The position numbers and the translations under genes are program-made. A stretch of DNA of 64,000 bases, taken from Streptomyces sp. NBC_01283. GTDB taxonomy: Bacteria; Actinomycetota; Actinomycetes; Streptomycetales; Streptomycetaceae. How positions within the stretch are numbered: the first letter of the stretch is position 1; the number at the start of each line of letters is the position of its first letter. The notes under the pieces were generated by a model. The model was not told the origin of the DNA. It worked only from the letters and a program-made list of their open reading frames with translations, and did not search any database. Of the stretch, positions 61,265 to 64,000 are shown piece by piece. The DNA is taken from NCBI RefSeq assembly GCF_041435335.1, contig NZ_CP108430.1:8900001-8964000 (forward strand), written 5' to 3'.

Positions 61265-62788
61265 TCAATAGGCCCCTTGCCCCTGGAGCACCGCACGCAG
61301 CGTCTTCCACAAGATCACTGTGTCCAGGGCCAGCGACCAGTCCTCCACGTACCGCAGATCGAGCCGGACCGCTTCCTCCCACGGCAGGTCGCTGCGTCCG
61401 CTGATCTGCCACAGGCCGGTGAGCCCGGGCTTGACGAGCAGTCGCCGCCGGATGTCCGGGCCGTAGGCGGCGGACTCCTCCGGCAGCGGAGGCCGCGGAC
61501 CGACGAGCGACATCGAGCCGGTGAGCACGTTGAAGAGCTGTGGCAGCTCGTCGATCGAGTACCGGCGCAGTACCGCGCCCACCCGGGTCACCCGCGGATC
61601 CCGGCGGAGCTTGAACAGCAGGCCCGCGCCTTCGTTGCGGTCGGCCAGCTGGTCACGTGCCCTGTCGGCCCCGGAGACCATGGTGCGAAATTTGAAGATG
61701 GTGAACTCCTGGCCGTCCTTGCCGACCCTGCGCTGTCGGTACAGCGCCCCGCCCCGGCTGTCCGCCAGTACGAGCAGTCCGACGAGCACCATCAGTGGAG
61801 CGAACAGCATCAGCAGGATGGCCGCGCCCGTGCGGTCGACGACTCCTTTGACCACTCGGCGGCCCCCGGTGAAAGTCGGCATGCTGACCCGCAGCAGCGG
61901 GATGCCGAGCACCGCGTCGACGTGCAGCCGTGGTCCTGCAACCTCCATCAGCACCGGGGCCACGACCATCTCGGCATCGCTGCCCTCGAGGTTCCAGGCC
62001 AGCCGCTGCAGCCGGTCCGGTGACCAGTGCGGGTCGGATGTGACCGCGACGACTCGGTAGCCGTCGCGGCGCACATGGCCCGCGACATCCGTGAGTCTGC
62101 CGACGACCGGCACTCCGTCCAGGTGATCACCGTCAAGACCGAGGCCGTCCGGCGTGCACACCGCCTCCACCCGCCAGCCGAGGTGCGGGAGCTTGCGGGT
62201 ACGGGTGATCAGGTCGCGTACGGTGGCCGGGCTCCCGGCAGCGAGCACCGGGCGCAGGCAGCGCCCCTCCATGCGCTGTCTGTGCAGCCAGAGGCGCAGC
62301 AGATACCGCTCGGTCATGGTGATGAGTGCGATCGCCGGGATCGCGACGAAGATCCAGAGCTTGATGTTGCGCGAGGTGAGGGCGATCCCGCCGAGCGCCA
62401 GTACGACGGCCGCCGTGAACAGTGAGCGTCCGAGTCTGCGGAACTCCTCGGCGCCCTGGCCGAGCACGGCAGGCGCCCACGACCGGCTCACAGCAAGTGC
62501 TCCCAGTACCAGCAGTTCGGTGCCGAAGGCGAGGATGCGCCACTTCTCGTGCCAGTTGGCCGCGTCCCGGACCCCGAAGAAGCCGCCGATCGCCGCCACC
62601 ACGAAGGCGGTGACCACGGTGTCGCTGGTGATCACGGCACGGCGATATCGCTGCTCCCAATCGATCGGTGGCCGACTGATTGACCCGTTCCCCGGACGCC
62701 TGTGCGCCGGTGGAAACGGGCTGACTAATTCCCCCTGTTGCACTGACCCCCCCAGGTCGTTAATGGGCTCGACGTGTTCGCTCCACAC
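61265..62788 (-). CDS. Polyprenyl-phosphate sugar-1-phosphate transferase (WbaP/WcaJ-type)
   Basis: 507 residues from GTG 62788, chosen because GGGGAGGAA lies just upstream. Four or five N-terminal transmembrane segments (from VITSDTVVTAFVVAAIGGF to IKLWIFVAIPAIALITM), a CoA-binding-like middle domain (RPVLAAGSPATVRDLITRTR...GVPVVGRLTDVAGHVRRDGYRVVAVTS), another membrane helix, and the catalytic C-terminus with GALYRQRRVGKDGQEFTIFKFRTM, LRRYSIDELPQLFNVLTGSMSLVGPRPPLPEE and KPGLTGLWQISGRSDLPWEE. It starts the repeat unit by moving a hexose-1-P to undecaprenyl phosphate. First gene of the operon. Confidence 0.92.
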   Translation of the reverse strand: MWSEHVEPINDLGGSVQQGELVSPFPPAHRRPGNGSISRPPIDWEQRYRRAVITSDTVVTAFVVAAIGGFFGVRDAANWHEKWRILAFGTELLVLGALAVSRSWAPAVLGQGAEEFRRLGRSLFTAAVVLALGGIALTSRNIKLWIFVAIPAIALITMTERYLLRLWLHRQRMEGRCLRPVLAAGSPATVRDLITRTRKLPHLGWRVEAVCTPDGLGLDGDHLDGVPVVGRLTDVAGHVRRDGYRVVAVTSDPHWSPDRLQRLAWNLEGSDAEMVVAPVLMEVAGPRLHVDAVLGIPLLRVSMPTFTGGRRVVKGVVDRTGAAILLMLFAPLMVLVGLLVLADSRGGALYRQRRVGKDGQEFTIFKFRTMVSGADRARDQLADRNEGAGLLFKLRRDPRVTRVGAVLRRYSIDELPQLFNVLTGSMSLVGPRPPLPEESAAYGPDIRRRLLVKPGLTGLWQISGRSDLPWEEAVRLDLRYVEDWSLALDTVILWKTLRAVLQGQGAY

Positions 62789-62789
62789 G

Positions 62790-62893
62790 GTTCCTCCCCC
62801 CGGGAGGCACCGCCCCCCGACCCTGTTCCTCCCCCGGGAGGCCCCCGCCCCCCGCGCCACGCGTCGTTCCCCGAGAGGTCCCGCCCCCAGCGG
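62790..62893. repeat. Three imperfect GC-rich tandem repeats in the operon leader
   Basis: Copies begin at 62790, 62825 and 62866 with GTTCCTCCCCC, GTTCCTCCCCC and GTTCCCCGAGA, followed by GGGAGGC or AGAGG and a CCGCCCCC run. In the first two copies CCTCCC and GGGAGG form small dyads. On the coding strand they put GGGGGAGGAAC before the first start codon and repeat it upstream, so several ribosome-site-like sequences precede the operon. Confidence 0.6.
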
Positions 62894-63376
62894 ATGACAT
62901 CCCGGTCATTGCAGCGCTACTTGAACACCCCACCCAGGCGGCAGCGGACGCGCACGTCCTGCCGGACCTTCGAGATGCACGGGAACCCGTCGAACCTTGG
63001 ATGTTCCCCAACACCCAAAGCCCTCTGCCGGGCCCCAAAAAATCGACCACCCCCACGTCTGGCGCCGGGACGCTATCGCTGGCTTTCCACGGTGCCGGAC
63101 CTATAGATCATCTTTTGTCGCCTCGTGTCCAGATGTGAAGCACGGTCAATCTAGACCATTGGCGCCGCTCTGAAGAGGGGATGTGTGAGATTTGTGCTCA
63201 AGCTTTGAAGCTTGGTCAACCGGCCGGTGCCGCCCGCGGGTGTCGTGGCGACGAGGGCGTGCCGTGTGACCTGTGACGACGTGATTCCGCCGGGTCACCG
63301 GAGCCGCTAACCCGCAGGCCATCGAGGGGAGTTGGCAAAGATCTGGCTCAAATGTTTGGCTGTAACTTTGGCGGGA
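62894..63376. promoter_or_regulatory. Gene-free leader/promoter region of the polysaccharide operon
   Basis: No gene in this stretch. It is less GC-rich than its flanks around 63100-63220. Two direct repeats TGAAGC-N2-GGTCAA occur at 63136-63149 and 63206-63219, 70 bases apart. On the minus strand each gives TTGACC, a possible -35 hexamer, but no convincing -10 was found at the right spacing. AAGCTTTGAAGCTT at 63200-63213 is a short direct duplication. The region could serve the operon on the minus strand; the P450 gene ends at its far side. Confidence 0.45.
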
Positions 63377-64000
63377 TCAGGTGCCGTGAGGTACGTGCTG
63401 TCCGAGGGGCCCGAGGCCGGACGGACGGCGCAGGGTGAGTGCGCCGTGAAAGTCCTGAGGAACAGGCGTGAAGCGAAACGCCATTGTGATATGTGCAGGG
63501 TCGGGCACGGTGAGGTGGTAACGGGTACTCATCAGGCGGCACAGCGCCATCAGTTGGAACGTGCCCAGCGCCGCGCCGACGCACTTCTTGGGCGTCCAGC
63601 CGAAGGGCACGTACGAGTTCCGGCCGACCGGGCCGTGCGGAGCGCCGGCCAGGAAGCGGTCGGGATCGAAGGTGTCCGCGTCCTTCCAGAACCGATGGTC
63701 GCGATGGATCATGTGCGGGCTCATGAGGTAGCCCCGCCCCGCTTCGAGGGTGATGCCGCCCACGTCGAATGCCTGTCGAGCCTGCCGGACGAGGAGCAGC
63801 GGCGGGCTCCACATGCGCAGTGTCTCCTTGACGAAGCGGTGGGTGAGGGGCGCGGCCTTCGTGGGCGCCTCCAGGAACGAGGCCGTGTCCCCGTCCTCCA
63901 GTTCGGCGGTGACCCGGCGGGCCCACTCCGGCTGCCGGACCCACTCGTACAGCACGGCGGCCGCCGCCGAGCCGGGAGGGCCGCCGATCGCCGTGAGCAC
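63377..64000 (-). CDS. Cytochrome P450 (partial, N-terminus outside window)
   Basis: The last 207 residues of a P450. The ExxR motif is KETLRMW near residue 58 of the fragment, then DVGGITLEAGRGYLMSPHMIHRDHRFWKDADTFDPDRFLAG (PERF-like region), and the heme loop PFGWTPKKCVGAALGTFQLMALC with the Cys thiolate. The usual loop is FGxGxRxCxG; here the second Gly is Thr and the Arg is Lys. The upstream half and any redox partner lie to the right of the window. It ends 589 bases from the polysaccharide operon start and is unlikely to belong to it. Substrate unknown. Confidence 0.87.
   Translation of the reverse strand: MLTAIGGPPGSAAAAVLYEWVRQPEWARRVTAELEDGDTASFLEAPTKAAPLTHRFVKETLRMWSPPLLLVRQARQAFDVGGITLEAGRGYLMSPHMIHRDHRFWKDADTFDPDRFLAGAPHGPVGRNSYVPFGWTPKKCVGAALGTFQLMALCRLMSTRYHLTVPDPAHITMAFRFTPVPQDFHGALTLRRPSGLGPLGQHVPHGT

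Noticed and set aside
63377..64000. P450 as the edge of a natural-product cluster linked to the operon
   Set aside because: 589 gene-free bases separate it from the operon and nothing in the window supports polyketide, peptide or terpene biosynthesis.

Overview
The window looks like chromosomal DNA from a Streptomyces or close actinobacterial relative. It is very GC-rich, has GTG/TTG starts and many ATGA/GTGA stop-start overlaps, and carries families typical of that group (STAS and HATPase partner-switch proteins, HxlR, TetR and WYL regulators, YwiC beside narGHJI, a secreted Lip-type lipase and a secreted amidase). Genes at both ends are cut: an STAS protein on the left and a cytochrome P450 on the right. 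I saw no tRNA, rRNA, insertion sequence, CRISPR array or phage gene.

1-6 kb is a mixed housekeeping and regulatory region: partial STAS protein, winged-helix regulator, small zinc-ribbon protein, secreted lipase, a divergent HxlR/NmrA pair with tandem palindromes, and a sirtuin. 5.3-16.4 kb is a respiratory nitrate reductase block: YwiC divergent from narGHJI, followed with overlapping stops and starts by a radical SAM/SPASM protein, a HemY/CgoX-type porphyrin oxidase and an exported DsbA-like protein. I read the last three as a possible heme and maturation extension of the operon. 16.4-24.4 kb holds a GNAT acetyltransferase, a broken gene with one frameshift and one internal TAG, a secreted amidase, a ComB-like phosphatase, an acyl-CoA oxidase, a WYL regulator, RidA and a tiny secreted peptide.

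24.4-27.8 kb is a five-gene minus-strand signalling operon (STAS, NarL-type regulator, PAS histidine kinase, single-domain receiver, HATPase anti-sigma-like protein). Next, at 27.9-30.2 kb, come a BlaI repressor followed by a broken BlaR1-like stub, and a glycosyltransferase pair. A palindrome ACCCTAC-N5-GTAGGGT lies in front of both transcription units, suggesting a BlaI regulon of cell-envelope genes. 30.5-35.2 kb carries a hypothetical membrane protein, a three-repeat beta-trefoil-like protein, a TetR/DHA2 efflux pair with twin operators, and a PAP2 phosphatase.

35.2-62.8 kb is the main feature: 21 minus-strand genes, almost all overlapping or within 35 nt of each other, forming a Wzx/Wzy-type exopolysaccharide operon. 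From its 5' end it encodes the initiating sugar-phosphate transferase, a GDP-mannose 6-dehydrogenase-like enzyme (uronic acid supply), a glycosyltransferase, two Wzz-like co-polymerases, AsnB, an ADH-MocA fusion oxidoreductase, a heparinase II/III lyase, a beta-helix lipoprotein, a Wzy-like polymerase and further glycosyltransferases. It also holds a nucleotide-sugar module (nucleotidyltransferase, C-methyltransferase, PIG-L deacetylase, SDR epimerase, DUF4910 peptidase-like protein, RmlC-like epimerase, PLP aminotransferase), a pyruvyl transferase and a flippase. The leader before it (62.8-63.4 kb) has GC-rich tandem repeats and a pair of direct repeats but no gene. The operon predicts an acidic, modified surface or secreted glycan that I cannot match to a named polymer.
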